Below are positions 6,949-14,757 of a DNA stretch of 49,053 nt, in pieces. Each line of letters opens with the position of its first letter. Position 1 is the first letter of the stretch. The notes under the pieces were generated by a model that saw only the letters and a list, made by a program, of their open reading frames with translations, was not told the DNA's origin and ran no database searches. Source of the stretch: JABJOE01 sp964344145. Lineage in GTDB: Bacteria; Patescibacteriota; Patescibacteriia; UBA9934. Both the position numbers and the translations under genes were made by a program. Location of the stretch: positions 1-49,053 of the forward strand of contig CAYFME010000010.1 in assembly GCA_964344145.1 (NCBI GenBank), given 5' to 3'.

Positions 6949-9870
6949 TTATTCCGTCGTTTCCTCTTCGACCTCTTCCTCCGGTACCAGGTCTAGCGCG
7001 TCAGGTGCCGTCAGGACCTCGCGCACCGATACGAGCACGGGCTCGATATCTACCTTGTCTCCGTCGATTGTGACGGTACCACTCAGGCTATAGTCCGCCT
7101 CTGCGACGACACTCCAGGCGACCGATGCCACGGCGCTCGGGTCGTCGATGGACGTGATCTCGACCGTGCTGCCTGTCCAGAGGTTCTGTGCCGTCAGCGT
7201 CAGGTTCGATACAGAGCTCGCGTTGCTGATCTCCACAGCGATTTGATACGGCTCGTCCGACGCTTCAATCTCTTGTCCGGCAAACGGGTTTGTGATCCGT
7301 GCGAGACTATTCTCGCCGGACTCGGTCACCTCGATTTTCACCTCGTCCTCACCGGCGTTATCGATATCATCGTAGGCGATGACCTTCAGAGTATGCTCGC
7401 CCTTGTCCACCCAGCTTGGCAGCGTGAGTGTGGTACCAGAACTGCTGGAGCTTTGCTTCACCAGCACGTCGTCGATCCAATAGGTCACCCGATCAATGCC
7501 ACGCTTGGCGTCGGCATCGATTTCGACCTTGAACGTCCGCCCAACCTCGTCGTTTTTGCCAGGTTCATCGATGTCGACATCAGGTTCGTTGCTCTTCACA
7601 TGCAAATCGTCCTTTTCCTCAGGAACCTCACACGTCTCCATCGGCGCCTCACCCTCCTCGAGCTCTTCGTTGGCGCGCACAAGATACTCCTGTACAGCCG
7701 TCTCCCACGCTTCGTAAGACTCATCAGACGGTTCGTCCAAGAGCGTGAGCGGATCGGCCGGGTCGATGTAGTGCAAAATGGTGTGATATTCACCGCAGTA
7801 CTTTTCCTCGCGATAACTCTCCGGCGTTCGCTCGGTGGCGAGCTTGCCCGAGGCCTTGTCGAGCACTACCAGCTCGCTTGGGATTTCACCATCAAGCATC
7901 GCAATACCGGTAGCTGGGATTTCAGGGGCCTCAAAGCTTTCAGCCGGCATATCAGCGAGAGCTTTGCTCATATACTCGTTCCAGATCGGTGCAGCAACAG
8001 ATGATCCTCCCGAGCCGCGGTTCATCTGCGTGCCGTCCGTGTTACCGGTCCACACACCCGCGACGAGTGACGGCGTGTAGCCCATGGTCCAGGCGTCGTT
8101 GTAGTCGTTTGTGGTTCCAGTCTTGGCAGCGACGTCGCGCCCGGCAACAGCCAGATAGCTCGAGGCACCAAAGTAAGGCGTACGTGCGCCGTTGTCTGAG
8201 AGCACGTCGGAGATCATCAAGGCGATGTTGCTATCGAGCACCTCCTCGCCCTCGTTCTCCTCCTCTTTCCATTCCTCAAGCACCTCGCCCTCGTCGTCCT
8301 CAACCTTCAGAATCGACACCGGCTCGTGGTACATCCCCTCGGCCGCAAAGGTTGCGTAGGCTGCCGTGTGGTCCATCAGTGTTACCTCGGCGCCTCCGAG
8401 CACCATGGAGAGTCCGACGGCCGATGGATCGTTGAGCGTGGAGTAGTGCAGGCGCTGCGCGAACTCGATTCCAGGCTCAATACCAAGCAAATAGAGCATT
8501 TTCACAGCAGGGATGTTGAGCGATCCTTGCAGAGCTGAGCGAATGGTCACCGGTCCATGCTCTTCAAGATCATAGTTGTTTGGCTGGTAGTCGCCCGTGG
8601 CTGTTGCAAAGGTGGTCAGCGCGTCCCACAGGATCGTATTTGGCGTGTAGCCAAGTTCAAAGGCGGCCGTGTAGATAATCGGCTTGAAGCTCGATCCTGG
8701 CTGGAGCGGACTCTGCGTGACGTTTACCTTTCCGTCGATTTCGTCGTCGTTGTAATCAACCGATCCGACCATCGCGAGGATATGCCCGTTGTCAGGGTCG
8801 ATGGATACGAGCCCTGAGTTGTTAAAGCCGTAGGATTCTGACCGCGCCTCAGCATTAGCCTGCACCGCCTCCTTGGCAATGACCTGTTTGTCGTAGTCGA
8901 GTGTGGTGATGACGTTCAGTCCACCTTGCTCAACTTGCAGCTGACCATACTCTTCCTCAAGCTGTTCTTTCACCCACAGCACAAAATGCGGGGCTTCAAG
9001 GTCATCGAGCTCAAGGTCAATGGTTGTATCTTCGGCCATCGCAACGTCGGCCTCATCTTGGGTGATGTAGCCAAGCTCGGCCATGGACGAGAGGATCCAA
9101 TTGCGCCGATCCTCCAGCTGATCAGGGTTGTTCAGATAGGTTGTCGGCGCCTTTGGCAGGGCGGCGAGCGTGGCGGCTTGGGCAAGGCTTAGCTCTTCGA
9201 CCGAGATGCCAAAGTAGGAGTCGGCAGCGGACTGAATACCGTAGTTGCGCGAGCCGTACGGAATTTCGTTGAGGTACAGCTGCATGATCTCGTCCTTGGT
9301 ATAGCGCCGCTCAAGCGCAAGCGAGAGGATGAGCTCTTTGAATTTTCGTGTGAAGGTTTTCTCGTTGGTGAGGATAGCGTTTTTCACCAGCTGCTGCGTG
9401 ATGGTCGAGGCACCCTGTGCTCGAGAGAGTGTGATGACGTCCACAAAGATCGCACGAAGGATGCCTTTGATATCAATGCCGCCGTGCTCGTAGAATTTTC
9501 GGTCCTCGGCCGTGATGGTCGCCCAGACAACGTACTCAGGGATTTGGTCGAGTGTCACCAACGTGCGCTTTTCCTCACCTGCGATCTCGTAGAGCAGATG
9601 CTCGCCGGTTCGGTCGTAAATCTTCGTTGACTGAGGAATTTCGCGAATGGTCAGCGAGTTTGGATCGGGCAGGTCTCGTGACAACCAGGCGAAGGCACCC
9701 AAAAAGACAATGCTGCCCAGCAAGGCCAAAGCCACACCACCAAGAACGATGTTTTTGACGAGCATTTTTTTGTTCATCCCCCGAAGGAGCTGAGGAAGGA
9801 TTTTGTTCGTTCTTCGGCGTCGTTTGCGCGCGGATTTCCAGGTCTGTTGGCGGGAGGGTCGTCGGGTCAT
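6949..9870 (-). CDS. Class A penicillin-binding protein (transglycosylase/transpeptidase)
   Basis: 973 residues. A basic cytoplasmic tail leads to one membrane anchor (about 38-62). The GT51 glycosyltransferase domain follows with EDRKFYEHGGID (122-133, catalytic Glu), GASTITQQLVKN (153-164) and RKFKELILSLALERRYTK. The transpeptidase domain has SSFK (393-396), an SLN motif and KTGTT. Beyond about residue 735 is an acidic linker, an Ig-like domain (PDVDIDEPGKNDEVG onward) and a further beta-rich tail ending EEEVEEETTE. The enzyme polymerises and cross-links peptidoglycan outside the membrane. The Ig-like extension is common in Patescibacteria and Firmicutes homologues. It is divergent from the 3D-domain gene. 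Confidence 0.95.
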   Translation of the reverse strand: MTRRPSRQQTWKSARKRRRRTNKILPQLLRGMNKKMLVKNIVLGGVALALLGSIVFLGAFAWLSRDLPDPNSLTIREIPQSTKIYDRTGEHLLYEIAGEEKRTLVTLDQIPEYVVWATITAEDRKFYEHGGIDIKGILRAIFVDVITLSRAQGASTITQQLVKNAILTNEKTFTRKFKELILSLALERRYTKDEIMQLYLNEIPYGSRNYGIQSAADSYFGISVEELSLAQAATLAALPKAPTTYLNNPDQLEDRRNWILSSMAELGYITQDEADVAMAEDTTIDLELDDLEAPHFVLWVKEQLEEEYGQLQVEQGGLNVITTLDYDKQVIAKEAVQANAEARSESYGFNNSGLVSIDPDNGHILAMVGSVDYNDDEIDGKVNVTQSPLQPGSSFKPIIYTAAFELGYTPNTILWDALTTFATATGDYQPNNYDLEEHGPVTIRSALQGSLNIPAVKMLYLLGIEPGIEFAQRLHYSTLNDPSAVGLSMVLGGAEVTLMDHTAAYATFAAEGMYHEPVSILKVEDDEGEVLEEWKEEENEGEEVLDSNIALMISDVLSDNGARTPYFGASSYLAVAGRDVAAKTGTTNDYNDAWTMGYTPSLVAGVWTGNTDGTQMNRGSGGSSVAAPIWNEYMSKALADMPAESFEAPEIPATGIAMLDGEIPSELVVLDKASGKLATERTPESYREEKYCGEYHTILHYIDPADPLTLLDEPSDESYEAWETAVQEYLVRANEELEEGEAPMETCEVPEEKDDLHVKSNEPDVDIDEPGKNDEVGRTFKVEIDADAKRGIDRVTYWIDDVLVKQSSSSSGTTLTLPSWVDKGEHTLKVIAYDDIDNAGEDEVKIEVTESGENSLARITNPFAGQEIEASDEPYQIAVEISNASSVSNLTLTAQNLWTGSTVEITSIDDPSAVASVAWSVVAEADYSLSGTVTIDGDKVDIEPVLVSVREVLTAPDALDLVPEEEVEEETTE

Positions 9871-9954
9871 AAGGGTGGTTCAAGATGCCCAAAGTATATC
9901 CCCAGAAGGCCCCTTTTGCAATCGCCAATCTTGGCCAAGATTTGGATAATATGG

Positions 9955-9983
9955 TTGACAAATCGGTCAAAATATGGTATTTT
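9955..9983 (+). promoter_or_regulatory. Promoter of the 3D-domain gene
   Basis: TTGACA (9955-9960), 17-bp spacer, TATTTT (9978-9983). Confidence 0.65.
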
Positions 9984-9989
9984 GTTGAT

Positions 9990-10016
9990 CCTCGCAAAAG
10001 CGAGGTCTTTTGTTTT
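9990..10016 (+). terminator. Leader terminator (attenuator) before the 3D-domain gene
   Basis: CCTCGC (9990-9995), loop AAAA, GCGAGG (10000-10005), then TCTTTTGTTTT. It lies only about 10 bases after the expected transcription start and 40 bases before the coding region, so it would stop most transcripts unless bypassed. Confidence 0.55.
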
Positions 10017-10055
10017 ATAGACAAGGGCCGCGCCGTTGCCAGGGTCGATTGATTA

Positions 10056-10580
10056 ATGATTTCTATGTATTCAACGCTATTGCGTGTAATCAAGAAGTCC
10101 CCTATTGAGAGTGTCCTGATTGCGATCATGGTCCTCGTGCTTAGCTATGCCGCCATGCCGGCTGCTGCCTTTGCTGATGAGGATACGGGTCCGGACATGG
10201 ACTACGTTGCCCTGCAAATCTCAACGATGCAGAACAGTTTGCGCGACTATGGTCAGCTGCCAAGTTCAGACGAGCGCGGACCGTCCTACACTATTACGGT
10301 TCCGGCAACCGCGTATAACTCGCTGCCAGGACAAACGGATGACACGCCATTTATCACCGCCTCTGGTACAACGACACGCCATGGTGTCCTTGCGGCAAAC
10401 TTCTTGCCAATTGGTACACGCGTGAAGATCCCAGAGCTTTACGGCGATCAGGTCTTCATTGTTGAGGACCGTATGAACGCCCGCTACTGGTACAAGGTCG
10501 ATATCTGGATGGAGAGCTATGAGGATGCGATCAACTTCGGTGTCCAGAACGTGACTCTGGAGATTTACCCAACATCATAA
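10056..10580 (+). CDS. Secreted 3D-domain protein (possible peptidoglycan lytic transglycosylase)
   Basis: 174 residues. An N-terminal hydrophobic segment (IESVLIAIMVLVLSYAAMPAAAFA) is a probable signal peptide with cleavage after AFA. The C-terminal 100 residues fit the 3D domain named after three aspartates: AYNSLPGQTDD, GVLAANFLPIGTRVKIPELYG, VEDRMN and YKVDIWM. The domain occurs in MltA, YuiC/YocH and resuscitation-promoting factors and acts on cell wall. Start may be this ATG or the ATG three codons on; no ribosome site decides. It is divergent from the penicillin-binding protein gene, consistent with a wall-remodelling role. Confidence 0.8.
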   Translation: MISMYSTLLRVIKKSPIESVLIAIMVLVLSYAAMPAAAFADEDTGPDMDYVALQISTMQNSLRDYGQLPSSDERGPSYTITVPATAYNSLPGQTDDTPFITASGTTTRHGVLAANFLPIGTRVKIPELYGDQVFIVEDRMNARYWYKVDIWMESYEDAINFGVQNVTLEIYPTS

Positions 10581-10591
10581 ACAAGCGAGAG

Positions 10592-10613
10592 CAGCCCACA
10601 CGGGCTGTTTTCG
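10592..10613 (+). terminator. Intrinsic terminator
   Basis: CAGCCC (10592-10597), loop ACAC, GGGCTG (10602-10607), then TTTTCGTTTT, just after the 3D-domain gene. Confidence 0.75.
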
Positions 10614-10642
10614 TTTTGGTTGATCTTCTCCTGCGCCCGTGC

Positions 10643-10648
10643 TACATT
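10643..10648 (+). promoter_or_regulatory. Extended -10 box at the lipoprotein gene
   Basis: TGCTACATT with the TACATT hexamer 8 bases before the ATG at 10657; no -35 box is evident. The start of transcription would fall on or near the start codon. Confidence 0.4.
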
Positions 10649-10656
10649 TTCATCGT

Positions 10657-11193
10657 ATGAAACGATTGGTATTTGGGGTTTTAACCCTCGTTTTGATGGG
10701 TGCCGGATGCTCGGCGGCCACAACAGATGATGCGACTACCGACGTCTCCAATGCGGACAATGATCCGCAGTGGTGGCTGTCATTTGATCTGCCAGAGGGC
10801 TGGGTGCGCGTGGCACACTATGGCAGTGGAAAGGTTGAGATGCCTTCAGACGAGGCAATCACAGCTACGTCGACAGACATTGTGCTGCAAAGTGCGTCCG
10901 AGCCAATCTCCATTGACGGACAGGTGTCTGAGAACTGGACGGTCTATGTTGAAAGCGACTACGCCTACATCCGTGTGTTCCGCTACACGGCATTGCGACC
11001 AGTGCCGGACGACGCTACAGATCTTGGCAATGGATTCTATGAAACCACGTTCTACGATGACCTCGCGTATTGGTTCCCGCAAGAGTTCGGCAACTACCTC
11101 TTTACGGTCAAGACGGACGGCGAGCAGGACATGAGCGTGATCGAGGACATTATCTTCTCCGCACAGGAACATGACCTGAGCGATCAACTTTAA
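10657..11193 (+). CDS. Predicted lipoprotein of unknown function
   Basis: 178 residues from the ATG at 10657. The N-terminus MKRLVFGVLTLVLMGAGCSA is a lipoprotein signal with the modified cysteine at about residue 18, followed by a Thr/Asp-rich linker. The rest is an acidic beta-rich domain (LSFDLPEGWVRVAHYGSGKVEMP) resembling the shape of PsbP/DUF-type surface domains, but I cannot name a family. The FDLPEGWVRVA type start also appears in the protein at 39000-39692 (SYPAAWGDLTEW), which suggests a similar fold. Located on the outer side of the membrane. It lies between terminators and is followed by another secreted protein. Confidence 0.8.
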   Translation: MKRLVFGVLTLVLMGAGCSAATTDDATTDVSNADNDPQWWLSFDLPEGWVRVAHYGSGKVEMPSDEAITATSTDIVLQSASEPISIDGQVSENWTVYVESDYAYIRVFRYTALRPVPDDATDLGNGFYETTFYDDLAYWFPQEFGNYLFTVKTDGEQDMSVIEDIIFSAQEHDLSDQL

Positions 11194-11218
11194 TATCCAT
11201 AGGACGTAATTATTTACT

Positions 11219-12118
11219 ATGACCATGACACGACAACTGATTGCCGGCCTCACGGCATTCGCGCTACTCCTTGGCGCTATGTTCGCAGCGCTGCCGGCGT
11301 ATGCGGAGGATGGGGAGCTCGATTTTCCATCTGTAGCAGACCTTGAGGTGGGAGATCTCTTTAAGACCGCCGACGTTTCGACGGTGTACTACTTTGGCGA
11401 GGACGAGAAGCGCTACGGTTTCCCAAATGAGAACACCTACTTCACCTGGTACGACGACTTCGATGACGTGGTTACCATCACGACTGAGGAGATGAACCTT
11501 ATCCCGTTCGCCGGCATGGTGACGTACTTCCCGCACTGGGATGGAATGACGGATACAGGTCTTTTGGAGATCGCGGGTCACGAGAAGATCTACGTATCTC
11601 TTGGGTACGGACTATTGGTGGCTGTTGAGAGCGACGACGATGCTGTCGAGCTCTTTGGAGATGATTGGGCGGATCGTGTGAGCCTTTTGCCAGACGTGTT
11701 CGTTTCACACTACACGGTGACCGCAGGTGACATTGATGGCGATTCTGAGTTTGAGGAGATTCCAGAGGACGGGTATACCATCTCCGACGACAAGGAACTT
11801 TCCGAGCCTGTTGGCGTGATGATCTACACAGACCCACTGCGCTTCGCTGTCTCAGATGAGAGTGTGTGTGACGAGGATTACTGTGCGTACAACGAGGTGA
11901 CAGTCACGCAAGGAGATACGATCAAGTTTGTGAACTACACCGAGGAGGAGATCCGCGTTCGCGAGACCGATAACGAATGGACAACCGGTCCGATGGCTGT
12001 AGAGGATATCGTCGTGCTGACCGTGAACAACGATCCAGGCGAGTACACGTTCTGGGGTGAGTCTGAGGATGGACTCGAAGAGTTCTTCGGAACGCTGACG
12101 GTTGAGGAAGCTGAATAA
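11219..12118 (+). CDS. Secreted surface protein with cupredoxin-like C-terminal domain
   Basis: 299 residues. Signal peptide 1-29 ends AALPAYA. Residues 40-150 form a domain starting DLFKTADVSTVYYFGEDEKRYGFPNE and containing TYFTWYDDFDDVVTIT, a pattern I know from surface proteins of Patescibacteria. The C-terminal 105 residues look like a cupredoxin beta-sandwich (VTVTQGDTIKFVNYT, GEYTFWGE, GTLTVEE), but the usual copper ligands His/Cys/Met are not in place, so metal binding is doubtful. It is strongly acidic. Probably anchored or bound at the cell surface by an unknown means. Confidence 0.75.
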   Translation: MTMTRQLIAGLTAFALLLGAMFAALPAYAEDGELDFPSVADLEVGDLFKTADVSTVYYFGEDEKRYGFPNENTYFTWYDDFDDVVTITTEEMNLIPFAGMVTYFPHWDGMTDTGLLEIAGHEKIYVSLGYGLLVAVESDDDAVELFGDDWADRVSLLPDVFVSHYTVTAGDIDGDSEFEEIPEDGYTISDDKELSEPVGVMIYTDPLRFAVSDESVCDEDYCAYNEVTVTQGDTIKFVNYTEEEIRVRETDNEWTTGPMAVEDIVVLTVNNDPGEYTFWGESEDGLEEFFGTLTVEEAE

Positions 12119-12141
12119 GAATATCGACAGTGAAAGCAAAG

Positions 12142-12166
12142 GACGCTCCTTGACGGGGCGTCTTTT
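12142..12166 (+). terminator. Intrinsic terminator
   Basis: GACGCTCC (12142-12149) pairs with GGGGCGTC (12155-12162, one G-T pair), followed by TTTT. Confidence 0.75.
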
Positions 12167-12191
12167 GACCTGTACCCTTGCCCTGCGTAAT

Positions 12192-12352
12192 GGGCCGGTG
12201 TGCAGGTAGCACGTTTAGCAGATTGTTGGCACAAGCGAGCGAGCCGCAGATGAAAAAACGTAGGCATAGCAGCGCTCTGGCGAGGCTTTTTCATCAAGGC
12301 GCAGCCGGTTGTGATCTGCAAGATGCAAACGATGATATCTGGACACCGGCCC
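12192..12352. other. Strongly folded non-coding element upstream of tRNA-Cys
   Basis: Nested inverted repeats without a credible gene: 12192-12205 with 12339-12352 (13 of 14 pairs), GCAGAT 12218-12223 with ATCTGC 12314-12319, CACAA 12230-12234 with TTGTG 12309-12313, and GATGAAAAA 12249-12257 with TTTTTCATC 12287-12295. The element ends four bases before tRNA-Cys. It could be a structured RNA, a processed leader, or a remnant foldback mobile element. Confidence 0.5.
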
Positions 12353-12356
12353 ACCC

Positions 12357-12433
12357 GGCCACGTGGCGAAGTTGGTTAACGCAGGGGTCTGCAAAACCTC
12401 GATTCGCCGGTTCGAATCCGGCCGTGGCCTCCA
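12357..12433 (+). tRNA. tRNA-Cys (GCA)
   Basis: Acceptor stem GGCCACG/CGTGGCC, T arm GCCGGTTCGAATCCGGC, anticodon GCA at 12391-12393 in loop CTGCAAA, discriminator T at 12430 (the U73 identity element of tRNA-Cys) and an encoded CCA. Confidence 0.97.
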
Positions 12434-12439
12434 AAAACA

Positions 12440-12462
12440 CCCGACATCAGTCGGGCGTTTTT
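12440..12462 (+). terminator. Terminator of tRNA-Cys
   Basis: CCCGAC (12440-12445) with GTCGGG (12450-12455), then CGTTTTT. It also lies at the 3' end of the convergent gene 12465-12890. Confidence 0.75.
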
Positions 12463-12464
12463 GT

Positions 12465-12890
12465 CTACGCTCTTGTTTCTTGCAGAATTCTCACCACAGC
12501 ATCCAGCGGCAAAGAGGCGAGGTTTTTTGGTACAACTTCTTTCACCGCCTTCATCACGTCTGTGTGCATTCCATCAACGCAGGCATTCTTATGGGCCTCG
12601 GGAGCACACAGGATGATCTCTTCATCGTCACCCTGAAGGTATTCCATCAGCTTATCGGACAAGGCTTTATAGAGATCGTTGCGGATGTGCTTGCGAATTT
12701 CGTCCGTGTGCGGAGGGCCATCGTTGGCCGTTCCGCTTCCGCGTTGATCGATATCGATTTGTTCACCCTCCAGAACGTGAATCTCCTCGATCTCCTTTTC
12801 AAAGGCCCGGTAGATCTTCGCCAGTTCGTTATTTGTCACTACAACAAGCGTTCTCTTCGGATAACCAAGATAATGATTAGAGATCTGCAT
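12465..12890 (-). CDS. Host-attachment/baeRF-like family protein
   Basis: 141 residues. The N-terminal strand RTLVVVTNNELAKIYRA followed by an acidic helix-turn, the charged middle (DIDQRGSGTANDGPPHTDEIRKHIRNDLYKALS) and the second strand EEIILCAPEAHKNA fit the small family annotated as protein required for attachment to host cells, which belongs to the bacterial release-factor-like (baeRF) fold. The assignment is from pattern only. Cytoplasmic, no signal peptide. Convergent with tRNA-Cys. Confidence 0.5.
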   Translation of the reverse strand: MQISNHYLGYPKRTLVVVTNNELAKIYRAFEKEIEEIHVLEGEQIDIDQRGSGTANDGPPHTDEIRKHIRNDLYKALSDKLMEYLQGDDEEIILCAPEAHKNACVDGMHTDVMKAVKEVVPKNLASLPLDAVVRILQETRA

Positions 12891-12939
12891 ATGTCCGTAT
12901 TATAGCGATTTGGGCGCACAAAGTCGAGGTGAAACATGG

Positions 12940-12945
12940 TATACT
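12940..12945 (+). promoter_or_regulatory. Extended -10 box at the VIT-type gene
   Basis: TGGTATACT, the hexamer ending 9 bases before the ATG at 12955. No -35 box is seen. Confidence 0.5.
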
Positions 12946-12954
12946 CTCAGCGAT

Positions 12955-13656
12955 ATGGCAGGAGGATGGAAAGCGCGCGGCGGTGCCTTTATGCGCGAAA
13001 TCATCTTTGGCCTTGAGGATAGCCTTGTCTCTACACTCGGAGCGGTAACAGGAATTGCCGCCGGAACGGGCAATCGATATGTGGTGATTCTCTCGGGCCT
13101 GGTTTTGATTGTGGTTGAGGCGCTCTCGATGTCTGCAGGGTCGTATCTATCGTCCAAGTCAGCACGTGAGGTGTTTGATCGTCGACAGCGACAAGACGGC
13201 GCGCGCCTACTTCAAGAGCGCGTGGACGACGACACGACCTTCGCGCACATTTTGCAAAAGGCGAAGTTGTCCAGGAAGGACCAAAAGAAGGTCATGACGG
13301 CCCTTGGAAAGGAGCGGGAGCTTTGGATGAAGGAGGTTCGACGCTGTGAGCATCGTTTCGCGCCGGCTGTCTCTACCTCGCCCGTGCTCTCGGGCGTTGT
13401 GATGGGCGCGTTCTATCTCATGGGAGGCGGCATCCCGCTCATTGCCTATCTCCTATGGCCCGTGGAGCAAGCGATGGTGCCAGCGATCGTTATTACCGGC
13501 ATCACGCTGTTTGTCATCGGTGTGTTGAAAGCGCGCTACGTCCAAGGTCATTGGCTCAAGAGTGGTATGGAGATGATGGTTGTGTCACTGACCGCGGCCC
13601 TGCTCGGATTCTTGATTGGGAGTATTGTGTCAGGATCATTTGGGATTGTGACGTAA
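12955..13656 (+). CDS. VIT1/CCC1 family iron/manganese transporter
   Basis: About 233 residues. The start REIIFGLEDSLVSTLGAVTG matches the VIT family first helix (typically FGxxDGLVSTLGAVAG), with the second helix VILSGLVLIVVEALSMSAGSYLS. A charged cytoplasmic helical region (about 55-140) corresponds to the metal-binding domain, then three more helices near residues 145, 175 and 205. Members export Fe(II) or Mn(II) from the cytosol. The ATG at 12955 would be almost leaderless relative to the -10 box; the ATG at 12991 is the alternative. It stands before a thioredoxin and the Fe-S cluster operon. Confidence 0.85.
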   Translation: MAGGWKARGGAFMREIIFGLEDSLVSTLGAVTGIAAGTGNRYVVILSGLVLIVVEALSMSAGSYLSSKSAREVFDRRQRQDGARLLQERVDDDTTFAHILQKAKLSRKDQKKVMTALGKERELWMKEVRRCEHRFAPAVSTSPVLSGVVMGAFYLMGGGIPLIAYLLWPVEQAMVPAIVITGITLFVIGVLKARYVQGHWLKSGMEMMVVSLTAALLGFLIGSIVSGSFGIVT

Positions 13657-13669
13657 TCCCATCTCGACG

Positions 13670-13714
13670 AGCCGAAGGCGAGGAGAGATCTACTCGAATA
13701 GATTTCTCGTCGGC
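13670..13714. repeat. Imperfect hairpin between VIT and thioredoxin genes
   Basis: AGCCGA pairs with TCGGCT and GAGAGATCTA with TAGATTTCTC around the loop CTCGAA. It may be a terminator without T-tract or a small palindromic repeat. Confidence 0.4.
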
Positions 13715-13728
13715 TACGCCTCCTCGAA

Positions 13729-14736
13729 ATGGAAATGGATATGTTCTTGCATCGATTAGGAAAAACACACGCCCCTGAGTTTCCCCAGAAGCTCACGTGG
13801 CTCAATAGCGACCCGCTGACGATGAAGTCGTTGCGCGGCAGCGTTGTGCTGATCGATTTTTGGACGTACTCGTGTGTGAACTGTATTCGGACCTTCCCGC
13901 ATCTACGCGATTGGCACAAGCGGTATGCTGACAAAGGCTTGACGATCATCGGCGTGCACACACCCGAGTTTGATTTTGAGCACGATGAGAAGAACGTGAC
14001 CCGCGCGGTGAAGGAGTTTAAGCTCAAGCATCCGATCGTGTTGGATCCTGACTACAAGATTTGGAATCTCTACGCGAACCGTTGGTGGCCACGACACTTT
14101 TTGATCAACAAGGATGGCGCGATTGTTTACGATCACGTTGGCGAGGGCGGCTATGCCGACACGGAGATGGCGATTCAGCGTGCCTTGGGCGAGATCGGTG
14201 TCACAGATCTGCCAGCCGTGGCCCCGGACATGGGTGTGAGCGGGGGGATTTGTTATCGCACCACGCCCGAGACCTATCTTGGCTATGTCCGCGGACGCTT
14301 TGCAAACGCACACGGCATGAGTCCAAACGAAGAGCAGTCATTTGAGAGCAACGGCGAGTATGAGGCGGACATGGTGTATTTGCACGGACACTTCACGATC
14401 GGCAAGGAGAGTATTCAGCACCGGCGATCATTACCGTCAGCAAGTGAGTATCTTGCACTACGCTACAGCGGGTTCTCCGTGAACCTCGTGATGGGCTCAA
14501 CGAATAATCGTAAGGCGCGCGTGGAAGTTTTGCTCGATGAACAGCCCCTCCCAGAGGATATGGCCGGTGAGGACGTGGTTGTTGAGAATGGTCATGCGAT
14601 TGTAGAGGTCAACGCACACAAGATGTACCGACTGGTGGACTCAGATGCGTACCATCAAGGCGTGTTGAAGTTGAAGACCGCCTCAGATAATCTCGAGATG
14701 TTTGCATTTACGTTTGGGGGTTGTAAAGGTCAATAA
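13729..14736 (+). CDS. Thioredoxin-like protein with DipZ-type C-terminal domain
   Basis: 335 residues. Residues 1-165 are a TlpA/AhpC-type redoxin: VVLIDFWTYSCVNCIRTFPHL holds the active-site CVNC, and WWPRHFLINKDGAIVYDHVGEGGY is the cis-proline side. Residues 190-335 match the C-terminal domain of DipZ-type proteins (SGGICYRTTPETYLGY, beta-rich, with RLVD and a late cysteine). No signal peptide or membrane helices are visible, whereas DipZ normally has them, so this is the soluble form. It probably reduces or makes disulfides. The start (ATG 13729) has no ribosome site; two further in-frame ATGs follow at once. Confidence 0.85.
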   Translation: MEMDMFLHRLGKTHAPEFPQKLTWLNSDPLTMKSLRGSVVLIDFWTYSCVNCIRTFPHLRDWHKRYADKGLTIIGVHTPEFDFEHDEKNVTRAVKEFKLKHPIVLDPDYKIWNLYANRWWPRHFLINKDGAIVYDHVGEGGYADTEMAIQRALGEIGVTDLPAVAPDMGVSGGICYRTTPETYLGYVRGRFANAHGMSPNEEQSFESNGEYEADMVYLHGHFTIGKESIQHRRSLPSASEYLALRYSGFSVNLVMGSTNNRKARVEVLLDEQPLPEDMAGEDVVVENGHAIVEVNAHKMYRLVDSDAYHQGVLKLKTASDNLEMFAFTFGGCKGQ

Positions 14737-14757
14737 AATCCGCTAAGCTCGAGCCCT

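Noticed and set aside
12178..12636. Open frame running through tRNA-Cys
   Set aside because: It covers a clear tRNA, a terminator and a folded region, and has no protein-like pattern.
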